Source: Streptomyces boncukensis (GTDB lineage Bacteria > Actinomycetota > Actinomycetes > Streptomycetales > Streptomycetaceae). Taken from it: a DNA stretch of 43,465 nucleotides. A program made the translations under genes and the position numbers. Positions 36,867 through 43,465 of this stretch are shown piece after piece. The stretch lies in assembly GCF_011045075.1 (NCBI RefSeq), contig NZ_JAAKZZ010000006.1, forward strand, positions 1 through 43,465, written 5' to 3'. Positions within the stretch are counted from its first letter, which is position 1, and every line of letters begins with the position of its first letter. The notes beneath the pieces were generated by a model that worked only from the letters and a program-made list of their open reading frames with translations, did no database searches and was not told the origin of the DNA.

Positions 36867-39008
36867 ATGAGCACCGCTGAGCTGCTGAAGGGCGCCGCCG
36901 AGCTCTTCCCCGACGAGGTCGTCACCCAGGCGTACGTCCGCCACCTCGACCTCCCCGGCGGGGCCGGCGCCTTCGCCCTCATCACCCTCGACAACGGCCT
37001 GGACCACACCAAGCCCACCACCTGCGGCCCGCAGTCGCTGGCGAACCTGGACGCGGCCCTCGACCAGGTCGAGCAGGAGGCCGCGGAGGGGAAGATCAAG
37101 GGCGTCGGCATCACCGGCAAGCCGTTCATCTTCGCCGTCGGCGCGGATCTGAAGGGCGTGGAGCTGGTGAAGCGCCACGAGGACGCGCTGGCCATCGCGC
37201 ACGGCGGCCACGAGGTCTTCAAACGGCTGTCCCAGCTGGCCGTTCCCACCTTCGCGTACTACAACGGCGCGGCGCTGGGCGGCGGCGTCGAGATCGGCCT
37301 GCACTGCACCTACCGCACCGTCTCCAGGGCGCTGCCCGCCTTCGCCCTCCCCGAGGTCTTCCTCGGGCTGGTGCCCGGCTGGGGCGGCTGTACGCTGCTG
37401 CCCAACCTGATCGGCGCCGACCGCGCGGTGAGCGTGATCATCGAGAACTCGCTCAACCAGAACCGCCAGCTCAAGGGCGCGCAGGTGTACGAGCTGGGCA
37501 TCGCGGACGCGCTCTTCGACGGCGCCGACTTCCTGGAGGACTCGCTGCGCTGGACCGCCTCGGTGCTCAGCGGCGAGACCGAGGTCGTACGCGGCGAGGT
37601 GGACCGGGGCGAGGGCTGGGACGCGGCCGTCGCGCGCGGCAGGGAGATCGCCGACAGCAAGGTGCACGGCGCGGCGCCCGCCGCGTACCGCGCCCTCGAC
37701 ATCATCGCGAACGCGAAGAGCCTCGGCTCCGCCGAGGAGGGCTTCGACGCGGAAGCTGGATTTGATCTAGAAGATGTGGCGCTGGCCGACCTGATCATGA
37801 GCGGTGAGCTGCGCAGCGGCATCTACGCCTTCAACCTGGTCCAGAAGCGGGCCAAGCGCCCGGCGGGCGCCCCGGACAAGTCCCTCGCCCGCCCGGTCAC
37901 CAAGGTGGGCGTGGTCGGCGCCGGGCTGATGGCCTCGCAGCTCGGGCTGCTGTTCGCGCGCCGCCTGGAGGTGCCGGTCGTCCTGACCGACATCGACCAG
38001 GAGCGGGTCGACAAGGGCGTGGCCTACTGCCACGAGGAGATCGACAAGCTGCTGCTGAAGGGCCGCGTCAACCAGGACGGGGCGAACCGCCTCAAGGGCC
38101 TGGTCACCGGCTCGCTGGACAAGGCGGCGGCGTTCGCGGACGCGGACTTCGTCATCGAGGCCGTGTTCGAGGAGATGAGCGTCAAGCAGAAGGTGTTCGC
38201 GGAGGTCGAGGCGGTGGTGCCGGAGCATGCCATCCTCGCCACCAACACCTCCTCGCTGTCGGTCAGCGAGATGGCCTCCCAGCTCCAGCACCCCGAGCGG
38301 GTCGTCGGCTTCCACTTCTTCAACCCGGTGGCCGTGCTGCCGCTGCTGGAGATCGTGCGCGGCGAGCGCACCGACGACGCCGCGCTGGCCACCGCGTTCG
38401 GCGTCGCCAAGCAGCTGAAGAAGACGGCGGTGCTGGTGAAGGACGCCCCGGCGTTCGTCGTCAACCGCGTCCTGACCCGCTTCCTCGGCGAGGTGCTGCG
38501 CGCCATCGACGAGGGCACCCCGGCCGAGGTCGCGGACCGCGCGCTGGCCCCGCTCGGGCTGCCGATGTCGCCGATCGTGCTGCTGGAGCTGGTCGGCCCG
38601 GCCGTGGCCCACCATGTCGCCGGCACCCTGCACACCGCGTTCCCGGACCGCTTCGCGGTCTCCGGGAACCTGGGCCGGGTCGTCGAGGCGGGCAAGCGCA
38701 ACCTGCTGACCCCCGGCACCGAGCAGCTGGACCCGGAGGTCGCCGAGCTCTTCGAGGTCGGGGACACGGTGCTGACCGAGGAGCAGGTCCGCGACCGCGC
38801 GCTGGACGCCATCGCCGAGGAGGTCCGGCTGATGCTGGACGAGGGCGTGGTGGCCGAGGCGCAGGACATCGACCTGTGCCTGATCACCGGCGCGGGCTGG
38901 CCCTTCCACCTGGGCGGCGTGACCCCCTACCTGGACCGCGAGGGCGTCAGCGAGCGCGTCACGGGCCGCCGCTTCCTGGAGCCGGGCGTGGCCAGCGTGC
39001 CCGCCTAG
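36867..39008 (+). CDS. fadB: Enoyl-CoA hydratase / 3-hydroxyacyl-CoA dehydrogenase (FadB/FadJ-like)
   Basis: Bifunctional beta-oxidation alpha subunit (713 aa). Residues 1-330 are the crotonase domain: FIFAVGADLKGVEL and YNGAALGGGVEIGLHC form the oxyanion hole, and LPEVFLGLVPGWGG carries a catalytic Glu. At about residue 349 the dehydrogenase Rossmann fold begins (GVVGAGLMASQLG), followed by ATNTSSLSVSEMA and RVVGFHFFNPVAVLPLLEIV with the catalytic His, and the C-terminal helical 3HCDH domains. ATG 36867 starts 2 bp after fadA and gives MSTAELLKGAAELFPDEV. An order of fadA before fadB is usual in actinobacteria and reversed relative to E. coli fadBA. Confidence 0.95.
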   Translation: MSTAELLKGAAELFPDEVVTQAYVRHLDLPGGAGAFALITLDNGLDHTKPTTCGPQSLANLDAALDQVEQEAAEGKIKGVGITGKPFIFAVGADLKGVELVKRHEDALAIAHGGHEVFKRLSQLAVPTFAYYNGAALGGGVEIGLHCTYRTVSRALPAFALPEVFLGLVPGWGGCTLLPNLIGADRAVSVIIENSLNQNRQLKGAQVYELGIADALFDGADFLEDSLRWTASVLSGETEVVRGEVDRGEGWDAAVARGREIADSKVHGAAPAAYRALDIIANAKSLGSAEEGFDAEAGFDLEDVALADLIMSGELRSGIYAFNLVQKRAKRPAGAPDKSLARPVTKVGVVGAGLMASQLGLLFARRLEVPVVLTDIDQERVDKGVAYCHEEIDKLLLKGRVNQDGANRLKGLVTGSLDKAAAFADADFVIEAVFEEMSVKQKVFAEVEAVVPEHAILATNTSSLSVSEMASQLQHPERVVGFHFFNPVAVLPLLEIVRGERTDDAALATAFGVAKQLKKTAVLVKDAPAFVVNRVLTRFLGEVLRAIDEGTPAEVADRALAPLGLPMSPIVLLELVGPAVAHHVAGTLHTAFPDRFAVSGNLGRVVEAGKRNLLTPGTEQLDPEVAELFEVGDTVLTEEQVRDRALDAIAEEVRLMLDEGVVAEAQDIDLCLITGAGWPFHLGGVTPYLDREGVSERVTGRRFLEPGVASVPA

Positions 39009-39020
39009 CCCGGTACGCCG

Positions 39021-39095
39021 GAAGGAGGGGCGCCCCGTCGGCGGGGCGCCCCTGCGGGGCGCCCCGCAGGGGCGCGGGGAACTGCGCGACCAGCC
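39021..39095. repeat. GC-rich Streptomyces intergenic repeat, copy A
   Basis: Nested GGGGCGCCCC palindromes (39029-39075) run into a 28-bp block at 39068-39095 that is repeated exactly, in inverted orientation, at 43285-43312. This block (ending CTGCGCGACCAGCC) is a sequence seen very often between Streptomyces genes. It lies between fadB and the convergent RNase D gene and probably ends transcription as well. Confidence 0.8.
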
Positions 39096-39179
39096 ATGGG
39101 GGTACCTCCCTGCTCGAGCGAAGCCGAGAGCTTGGGGGAGGACTCGCAGCCGCGAGAGTACAGGCGGGGCACCCCCATA
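39095..39179. repeat. Long imperfect hairpin element, second copy of the palindromic repeat
   Basis: CATGGGGGTACC at the left end pairs with GGCACCCCCATA at the right end (one mismatch inside). Inside is the CCTCCC/GGGAGG stem with core GAGCGAAGCCGAGAGCT (39115-39131), the inverted match of the element within the ThDP-enzyme gene at 20159-20198. It directly follows copy A of the GC-rich repeat. Confidence 0.75.
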
Positions 39180-39200
39180 GGGCGCCGGAAGGACAGAGGG

Positions 39201-40463
39201 CTACCCGGACACTGCCAGCGCGGCCGTCAGCAGGGCGGCCGTCTGCCCGATCTGCCACTCCCGCGCGCCGAGCGCCCGGAGCGCGCCGGTGACGGCGTCC
39301 CGGGTGAGCGGGTCCGGCGGCTCCCAGCACAGCCGTCGGACCGTGTCCGGCGTCAGCAGGTTCTCCTGCGGAAGGTTCAGCTCCTCGGCCCGCGCGGTCA
39401 CCCCGGAGCGCGCGGCGGTGAGCCGCGCGGCCGCCGCCGGGTCCTTGTCGGCCCAGGACCTGGGCGGGGGCGGCCCGCCCGGCGCCTGGCTCTGCTGCGG
39501 CAGCTCCGACTCCGGCAGCGTCCTCGCCCGGTCCACCGCGGCCTGCCACTGCTCCAGCTGCTTGCGGCTCATCCGCTGGCCGTACCCGGGGAGCGCCGCG
39601 AGCGCGCGGGTGCTCGCCGGCATCGCCAGCGCCGCCTCGACGATCGCAGCGTCCGTCAGCACCTTGCCGGGGGAGACGTCGCGCCGCTGGGCCACCGCGT
39701 CCCGCGCCGTCCACAGCTCGCGCACGGCCGCCATCTGTCTGCGGCGGCGGACCTTGTGCATACCGGAGGTGCGCCGCCAGGGGTCCTTGCGCGGCGGCGG
39801 CGCGGGCGCCGCCACGATGGCCGCGAACTCCTCCCGGGCCCACTCCAGCTTCCCCTGCCGGCTCAGCTCCTCCTCCAGCGCGTTGCGCAGGTCGACGAGC
39901 AGCTCGACATCGAGCGCCGCGTACCGCAGCCAGGGCTCGGGGAGCGGGCGGGTGGACCAGTCCACCGCGGAGTGGCCCTTCTCCAGCGCGTAGCCGAGCA
40001 CGTTCTCGACCATCGCGCCCAGGCCGACCCGGGCGAAGCCCGCCAGCCGGCCCGCCAGTTCGGTGTCGAACAGGCTGGTGGGCTGCATACCTATCTCGCG
40101 GAGGCACGGCAGGTCCTGCGTCGCCGCGTGCAGCACCCACTCCGTGCCGGACAGCGCCGCGTCCAGCCCGGAGAGGTCCGGGCAGGCGACCGGGTCGACC
40201 AGCGCCGTGCCCGCGCCCTCGCGGCGCAGCTGGATCAGATAGGCCCGCTGCCCGTAGCGGTACCCCGAGGCGCGCTCGGCGTCGACGGCGACCGGTCCCG
40301 TGGCCTGAGCGAACGAGGCTGTGACCCGGCCCAGCTCGTGGGACGTCACGGTCACCGGGGGAATGCCCTCACGCGGAGCCAGGAGTGGGACCGGCGCCGG
40401 ACCGGATTCCGGGGCAGGGGCCTGAGCTGCGGTTGCTGATGCGGTCTCTTGGGCGTCGGTCAC
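39201..40463 (-). CDS. rnd: Ribonuclease D (3'-5' exonuclease with HRDC domain)
   Basis: RNA 3'-end processing exonuclease (420 aa). DEDD-superfamily motifs are visible: Exo I around VAVDAERASGYRY, Exo II ATQDLPCLREIGMQPTSLFD, and Exo III WSTRPLPEPWLRYAALDVEL with the Tyr/Asp pair. An HRDC domain (VRELWTARDAVAQRRDVSPG) follows, and a C-terminal actinobacterial extension with RLCWEPPDPLTRDAVTGAL. GTG 40463 lacks a Shine-Dalgarno; TACCCT lies about 8 nt upstream, so the mRNA may be leaderless. Nearest partners are DUF3000 and hemE, the usual actinobacterial neighbourhood. Confidence 0.93.
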   Translation of the reverse strand: MTDAQETASATAAQAPAPESGPAPVPLLAPREGIPPVTVTSHELGRVTASFAQATGPVAVDAERASGYRYGQRAYLIQLRREGAGTALVDPVACPDLSGLDAALSGTEWVLHAATQDLPCLREIGMQPTSLFDTELAGRLAGFARVGLGAMVENVLGYALEKGHSAVDWSTRPLPEPWLRYAALDVELLVDLRNALEEELSRQGKLEWAREEFAAIVAAPAPPPRKDPWRRTSGMHKVRRRRQMAAVRELWTARDAVAQRRDVSPGKVLTDAAIVEAALAMPASTRALAALPGYGQRMSRKQLEQWQAAVDRARTLPESELPQQSQAPGGPPPPRSWADKDPAAAARLTAARSGVTARAEELNLPQENLLTPDTVRRLCWEPPDPLTRDAVTGALRALGAREWQIGQTAALLTAALAVSG

Positions 40464-40492
40464 CCGTCAAGGGTATCCGCGTGCACGGAGTG

Positions 40493-40534
40493 CGCAGCGC
40501 CCGCCGACGGAACGTTACCGCGACGGGCGCTGTG
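40493..40534 (-). terminator. Hairpin after the response-regulator gene
   Basis: CAGCGCCCG (40495-40503) pairs with CGGGCGCTG (40524-40532) around a 20-nt loop that itself contains GGAACGTTACC. It follows the response-regulator stop on the minus strand, upstream of the RNase D gene. A separate GGCCCGCGGGCC palindrome lies at 40536-40547. Confidence 0.6.
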
Positions 40535-40553
40535 CGGCCCGCGGGCCGCGTAC

Positions 40554-41231
40554 TCAGTGGATGATGCCGGTGCGCAGGGCCACGGCGACCATCCCCGCGC
40601 GGTCGCCGGTGCCCAGCTTGCGGGCGATCCGGGCCAGGTGGCTCTTCACCGTCAGCGCGGACAGGCCCATGGACACGCCGATGGCCTTGTTCGACTGGCC
40701 CTCGGCCACCAGGCGCAGCACCTCGACCTCGCGGCCGGACAGCTCGCGGTAGCCGCCGGGGTGCCCGGGACCGCCGGGGCCGCCGCCCGGCCTGCGGTGC
40801 ATCCGGGCCGCCGCCGCGCCGATCTGCGCGGCGCCGTGCCGCGTCGGGAGCGCCCCGCCGAGGTTGGTCCGGGTGCCGGTGACGACATAGCCCTTGACGC
40901 CGCCCGCGAGGGCGTTGCGCACCGCGCCGATGTCATCGGCCGCCGACAGCGCCAGTCCGTTCGGCCAGCCCGCTGCCCGGGTCTCGGACAGCAGGCTGAG
41001 CCCGGAACCGTCGGGGAGATGGACATCGGCGACGCAGATGTCGCGCGGATTGCCGATTCGGGGACGTGCCTCCGCGATCGACGACGCCTCGATCACGTCC
41101 CGTACACCGAGCGCCCACAGATGGCGGGTCACGGTCGAACGGACGCGGGGGTCGGCCACGACCACCATGGCCGTCGGCTTGTTCGGGCGGTAGGCGACCA
41201 GGCTTGTGGGGTGCTCAAGGAGAACAGACAC
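40554..41231 (-). CDS. NarL/LuxR-family response regulator, orphan
   Basis: A two-component-type DNA-binding protein (225 aa). The receiver domain has AMVVVADPRVRSTV at strand 1, Asp69 in VADVHLPDGSGLSLL as the likely phosphoacceptor, and GVKGYVV with the conserved Lys. Strand 1 ends in a single Asp27 instead of the usual acidic pair, so metal binding and phosphorylation could be weakened. The C-terminal LuxR-type HTH is complete (LSGREVEVLRLVAEGQSNKA, LSALTVKSHLARIARKLGTG). A Gly/Pro-rich linker (RRPGGGPGGPGHPGG) joins the two. GTG follows AGGAGGCCCG. No histidine kinase is adjacent; from memory the same orphan gene occurs at this place in S. coelicolor (near SCO6029). Confidence 0.9.
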   Translation of the reverse strand: MSVLLEHPTSLVAYRPNKPTAMVVVADPRVRSTVTRHLWALGVRDVIEASSIAEARPRIGNPRDICVADVHLPDGSGLSLLSETRAAGWPNGLALSAADDIGAVRNALAGGVKGYVVTGTRTNLGGALPTRHGAAQIGAAAARMHRRPGGGPGGPGHPGGYRELSGREVEVLRLVAEGQSNKAIGVSMGLSALTVKSHLARIARKLGTGDRAGMVAVALRTGIIH

Positions 41232-41416
41232 CGGGCCTCCTGAGGAGTGGAGTGGCTGGGGACGGGCCCGACGCGGACGAGTCGGGTATTCCGTATGGAA
41301 GGGTCACAGACCTCTTCGGCAGCTCTCCCCCGAGCCTTTAGAGAATGATCACGAAGGGGTGACCCCCTGCCCCGAGTCCCCCGGACGGGGGCGGGTATGC
41401 CCCGGGACGGCGAGCG

Positions 41417-42058
41417 CTACTGCGGGCCGCGGCGCTGGGGGAGCTGGACCACCGAGCCGCTGTCACCCGTCTCCGGGGGCAGCCCGGCGCACTGGCACAG
41501 CATCTCGCACCACGCGGACAGATGAGCGGCCACCTCGGGCGCCCCCTCGCCCCCCGCCGGGGTCCAGCTCGCCCGGATCTCCAGCACCTCCTGCGGGGCC
41601 CGCTCCGCCAGCCCGCCGAAGAACGTGGAGCCGGACCGCGTCACCGTGCCGCTCGGCGCGCCGTACTCCGCCTCCCGCGCCTCCAGCGCGCCGGTCAGCC
41701 AGGACCACGTCACCTCCGGCAGCAGCGGATCCTGCGCCATCTCCGGCTCCAGCTCCGCCCGCCCCAGCGTGACCACGCGGAACATGCCCTGCCAGGACTC
41801 CTGCCCCTCGGGGTCGTGCAGCAGTACGAAACGGCCGTCGGCCAGTTCCTCGCCCGCGCCGTCCGGGTCGCTGACCGCCGCCTCCAGCGCGAACGCGTAC
41901 GGCGCCAGCCGCCGGGGCGCGGGCAGCGGCGAGATCCTCACCTGCGGCCGGGGCCGGGCCGCGCTGAGCGCCGTGACGGCTTGCCGGAACGGAAGGGGGA
42001 ACGAGTCCCCGTCGTCGCCACCGGAGTTGCCCGCCCTGGATGCTCTCGCCGCTGTCAT
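41417..42058 (-). CDS. DUF3000 domain protein
   Basis: A cytoplasmic protein of 213 aa with no signal or membrane segment, conserved in actinobacteria as DUF3000. Characteristic stretches are FPLPFRQAVTALSAARPRPQ, LAPYAFALEAAV, RFVLLHDPEGQESWQGMFRV, LLPEVTWSWLTGALE and VLEIRASWTPAGG. ATG 42058 (MTAARASR) is chosen over upstream in-frame starts because those would overlap the divergent hemE gene. Only 73 bp separate the two starts, so promoters must overlap. The function is unknown; the constant position beside hemE and rnd is the only hint. The 185 bp downstream to the response regulator hold its promoter and nothing else recognisable. Confidence 0.85.
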   Translation of the reverse strand: MTAARASRAGNSGGDDGDSFPLPFRQAVTALSAARPRPQVRISPLPAPRRLAPYAFALEAAVSDPDGAGEELADGRFVLLHDPEGQESWQGMFRVVTLGRAELEPEMAQDPLLPEVTWSWLTGALEAREAEYGAPSGTVTRSGSTFFGGLAERAPQEVLEIRASWTPAGGEGAPEVAAHLSAWCEMLCQCAGLPPETGDSGSVVQLPQRRGPQ

Positions 42059-42131
42059 GGGCGGAAGATTAGGCGGACCGTGCGTCCGAGGGCGGTAAGG
42101 ACACCCCGGACGGCCGTGGGAGACTTCCCCT

Positions 42132-43229
42132 GTGAGTGGAAACGACCGCCCCACGGGCCAGCAGAACGACCAGGAAGCCCTCCCGGACGCCGTGCGGGAC
42201 TCGGCGTTCCTGCGCGCGTGCCGCCGTGAGCCCGTCCCGCACACGCCGGTCTGGTTCATGCGCCAGGCCGGGCGCTCGCTGCCGGAGTACCGCAAGGTGC
42301 GCGAGGGCATCGCCATGCTGGACTCCTGCATGCGGCCCGACCTGGTCGCCGAGATCACGCTGCAGCCCGTGCGCCGCCACGGAGTTGACGCCGCGATCTA
42401 CTTCAGCGACATCGTCGTGCCGCTCAAGGCCATCGGGGTCGACCTCGACATCAAGCCCGGCGTGGGGCCCGTCGTCGAGCGGCCCATCCGCTCCCGTGCC
42501 GACCTGGCGCGGCTGCGCAAGCTGGACCCGGAGGACGTCCCGTACATCACCGAGGCCGTCCGCATCCTCACCCGCGAGCTGAGCGGCAGCGGCACCCCGC
42601 TGATCGGGTTCGCCGGGGCGCCGTTCACCCTCGCCAGCTATCTCGTCGAGGGCGGCCCCTCCAAGAACCACGAGCACACCAAGGCGCTGATGTACGGCGA
42701 CCCGGAGCTGTGGGCCGAACTGCTCGACAGGCTCGCGGACATCACCGCGATGTTCCTCCGGGTGCAGATCGAGGCGGGCGCCGCCGCCGTGCAGCTCTTC
42801 GACTCGTGGGTCGGCGCGCTGTCCCCCGCTGACTACCGCCGCTCCGTGCTGCCCGCCTCCGCCAAGGTGTTCGCCGAGATCGCCCCCTACGGCGTGCCGC
42901 GCATCCACTTCGGTGTCGGCACCGGAGAACTGCTGGGCCTGCTCGGCGAGGCCGGCGCCGATGTGGTCGGCGCCGACTGGCGCGTCCCGCTGGACGAGGC
43001 GGCCCGCCGCGTCGGCCCCGGCAGGGCGCTCCAGGGCAATCTGGACCCGGCCGTGCTGTTCGCGCCGCGCGCGGCGGTGCGGGCGAAGGCCGACGAGGTG
43101 CTGGAGTCGGCCCGCGGGCTGGAGGGGCACGTCTTCAACCTGGGCCACGGGGTGCTGCCGCAGACGGAGCCGGAGGCGCTGACGGATCTCGTCGCCCACG
43201 TCCACGAACGCTCCTCCGCCCGGCCCTGA
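42132..43229 (+). CDS. hemE: Uroporphyrinogen decarboxylase
   Basis: Heme biosynthesis enzyme converting uroporphyrinogen III to coproporphyrinogen III by four decarboxylations (365 aa). The signature [20 protein letters not shown] contains the conserved Arg residues and is followed by [20 protein letters not shown] with the essential Asp, [19 protein letters not shown] (second PROSITE-type block), [26 protein letters not shown] and the C-terminal His in [17 protein letters not shown] 42132 (VSGNDRPTG) lies in a short divergent region with the DUF3000 gene and has no strong ribosome site. In Streptomyces hemE usually precedes a protoporphyrinogen-oxidase gene; here an IS end follows instead within the window. 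Confidence 0.96.
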   Translation: MSGNDRPTGQQNDQEALPDAVRDSAFLRACRREPVPHTPVWFMRQAGRSLPEYRKVREGIAMLDSCMRPDLVAEITLQPVRRHGVDAAIYFSDIVVPLKAIGVDLDIKPGVGPVVERPIRSRADLARLRKLDPEDVPYITEAVRILTRELSGSGTPLIGFAGAPFTLASYLVEGGPSKNHEHTKALMYGDPELWAELLDRLADITAMFLRVQIEAGAAAVQLFDSWVGALSPADYRRSVLPASAKVFAEIAPYGVPRIHFGVGTGELLGLLGEAGADVVGADWRVPLDEAARRVGPGRALQGNLDPAVLFAPRAAVRAKADEVLESARGLEGHVFNLGHGVLPQTEPEALTDLVAHVHERSSARP

Positions 43230-43231
43230 AC

Positions 43232-43252
43232 CGGCCCAGCCGCGCTGGGTCG
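43232..43252 (+). terminator. Hairpin after hemE
   Basis: CGGCCCAGC-CGC-GCTGGGTCG directly after the hemE stop: a 6-bp perfect CCCAGC/GCTGGG core with G-T extension. Confidence 0.6.
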
Positions 43253-43284
43253 GGTCTGCCCCGTGCGGTTTCGTCGCGGGCTGC

Positions 43285-43312
43285 GGCTGGTCGCGCAGTT
43301 CCCCGCGCCCCT
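43285..43312. repeat. GC-rich Streptomyces intergenic repeat, copy B (inverted)
   Basis: An exact inverted copy of the 28-bp block at 39068-39095, here reading GGCTGGTCGCGCAG and onward into CCCCTTCGGGG. It sits between the hemE terminator and the transposase end, 4.2 kb from copy A. Confidence 0.85.
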
Positions 43313-43333
43313 TCGGGGCGCCCCGGGGGAGGG

Positions 43334-43465
43334 CTAGCTGTATTGCCCTGTGAGGTTGGGGACGCGGCTGGCGGGTGGTTTGCCTGCGAGCGCGGTGTGT
43401 CCGCGGTGGTGATTGTAGGAGTGCAGCCAGCGGGGGAACGCGTCGCGTCGTTCCTGCTCTGAGCG
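43334..43465 (-). CDS. IS481-type transposase, C-terminal end (cut by window edge)
   Basis: Reading the minus strand from the last base gives 43 uninterrupted codons ending in TAG at 43334-43336. The peptide includes FPRWLHSYNHHRGHTALAGK and ends RVPNLTGQYS. This W-x-x-x-YN-x-x-R-x-HTAL pattern followed by PxSRxxNLxGxY is the C-terminus of DDE transposases of the IS481 group, just after the catalytic Glu helix. The start and the catalytic Asp-Asp-Glu lie beyond the window, so whether the element is intact cannot be judged. It faces hemE tail to tail. Confidence 0.8.
   Translation of the reverse strand, partial: RSEQERRDAFPRWLHSYNHHRGHTALAGKPPASRVPNLTGQYS

Noticed and set aside
39021-39179. 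Repeat block considered as a CRISPR array
   Set aside because: No regular repeat-spacer unit; the block is nested palindromes of two intergenic repeat families.

Overview
The window is chromosomal DNA from a high-GC actinomycete, almost certainly a Streptomyces. The evidence is extreme third-position GC, many GTG starts with GGAGG-type ribosome sites, ATGA/GTGA stop-start overlaps, sugar ABC transporters without their own ATPase, DasR-type operators, and GC-rich intergenic repeats typical of the genus. The order aconitase, chitobiose-type transporter, Rok7B7, xylFGH, dxs, fadA/fadB, RNase D, response regulator, DUF3000, hemE resembles, from memory, the SCO5999-SCO6031 part of the S. coelicolor core chromosome. 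Several blocks look like additions to that backbone.

Layout. (1) 50-5624: a GH6 cellulase-like lipoprotein, a UvrA-like ABC protein, a secreted beta-propeller protein and a MmyB-type regulator. (2) 5625-8802: aconitase acnA behind a promoter region with a perfect 20-bp palindrome and an iron box. (3) 8892-19490: carbohydrate uptake. A GH92 alpha-mannosidase is divergent from an ngcEFG-like transporter, followed by a second binding-protein/permease/permease operon. Both transporters have a DasR-like site and neither encodes an ATPase. (4) 19519-26770, minus strand: five tightly coupled genes, transcribed as FOXRED2-like flavoprotein, FMN alpha-hydroxy-acid oxidase, divergent cytochrome P450, cation/proton antiporter and ThDP enzyme. 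This redox cassette is the best candidate for an undescribed pathway. (5) 27105-33859: rok7B7, the xylose transporter xylFGH and dxs. (6) 33981-43229: a GT39-like membrane glycosyltransferase, fadA/fadB beta-oxidation, RNase D, an orphan response regulator, a DUF3000 protein and hemE. (7) 43230-43465: an intergenic repeat copy and the 3' end of an IS481-type transposase cut by the window edge.

Working together: DasR (GlcNAc status) and Rok7B7 (pentose/global carbon control) probably frame the sugar-uptake genes, with ATP hydrolysis for the ngc-type transporters supplied in trans by MsiK. Aconitase joins carbon flux to iron and probably to a MarR-type signal. The five-gene cassette has its own operator-like palindrome and lies between the second transporter and rok7B7. 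Its enzymes suggest oxidation of an alpha-hydroxy acid to a 2-oxo acid, ThDP chemistry on that product, and two further oxidations, but the substrate cannot be read from the sequence. No tRNA, rRNA or CRISPR array was seen.
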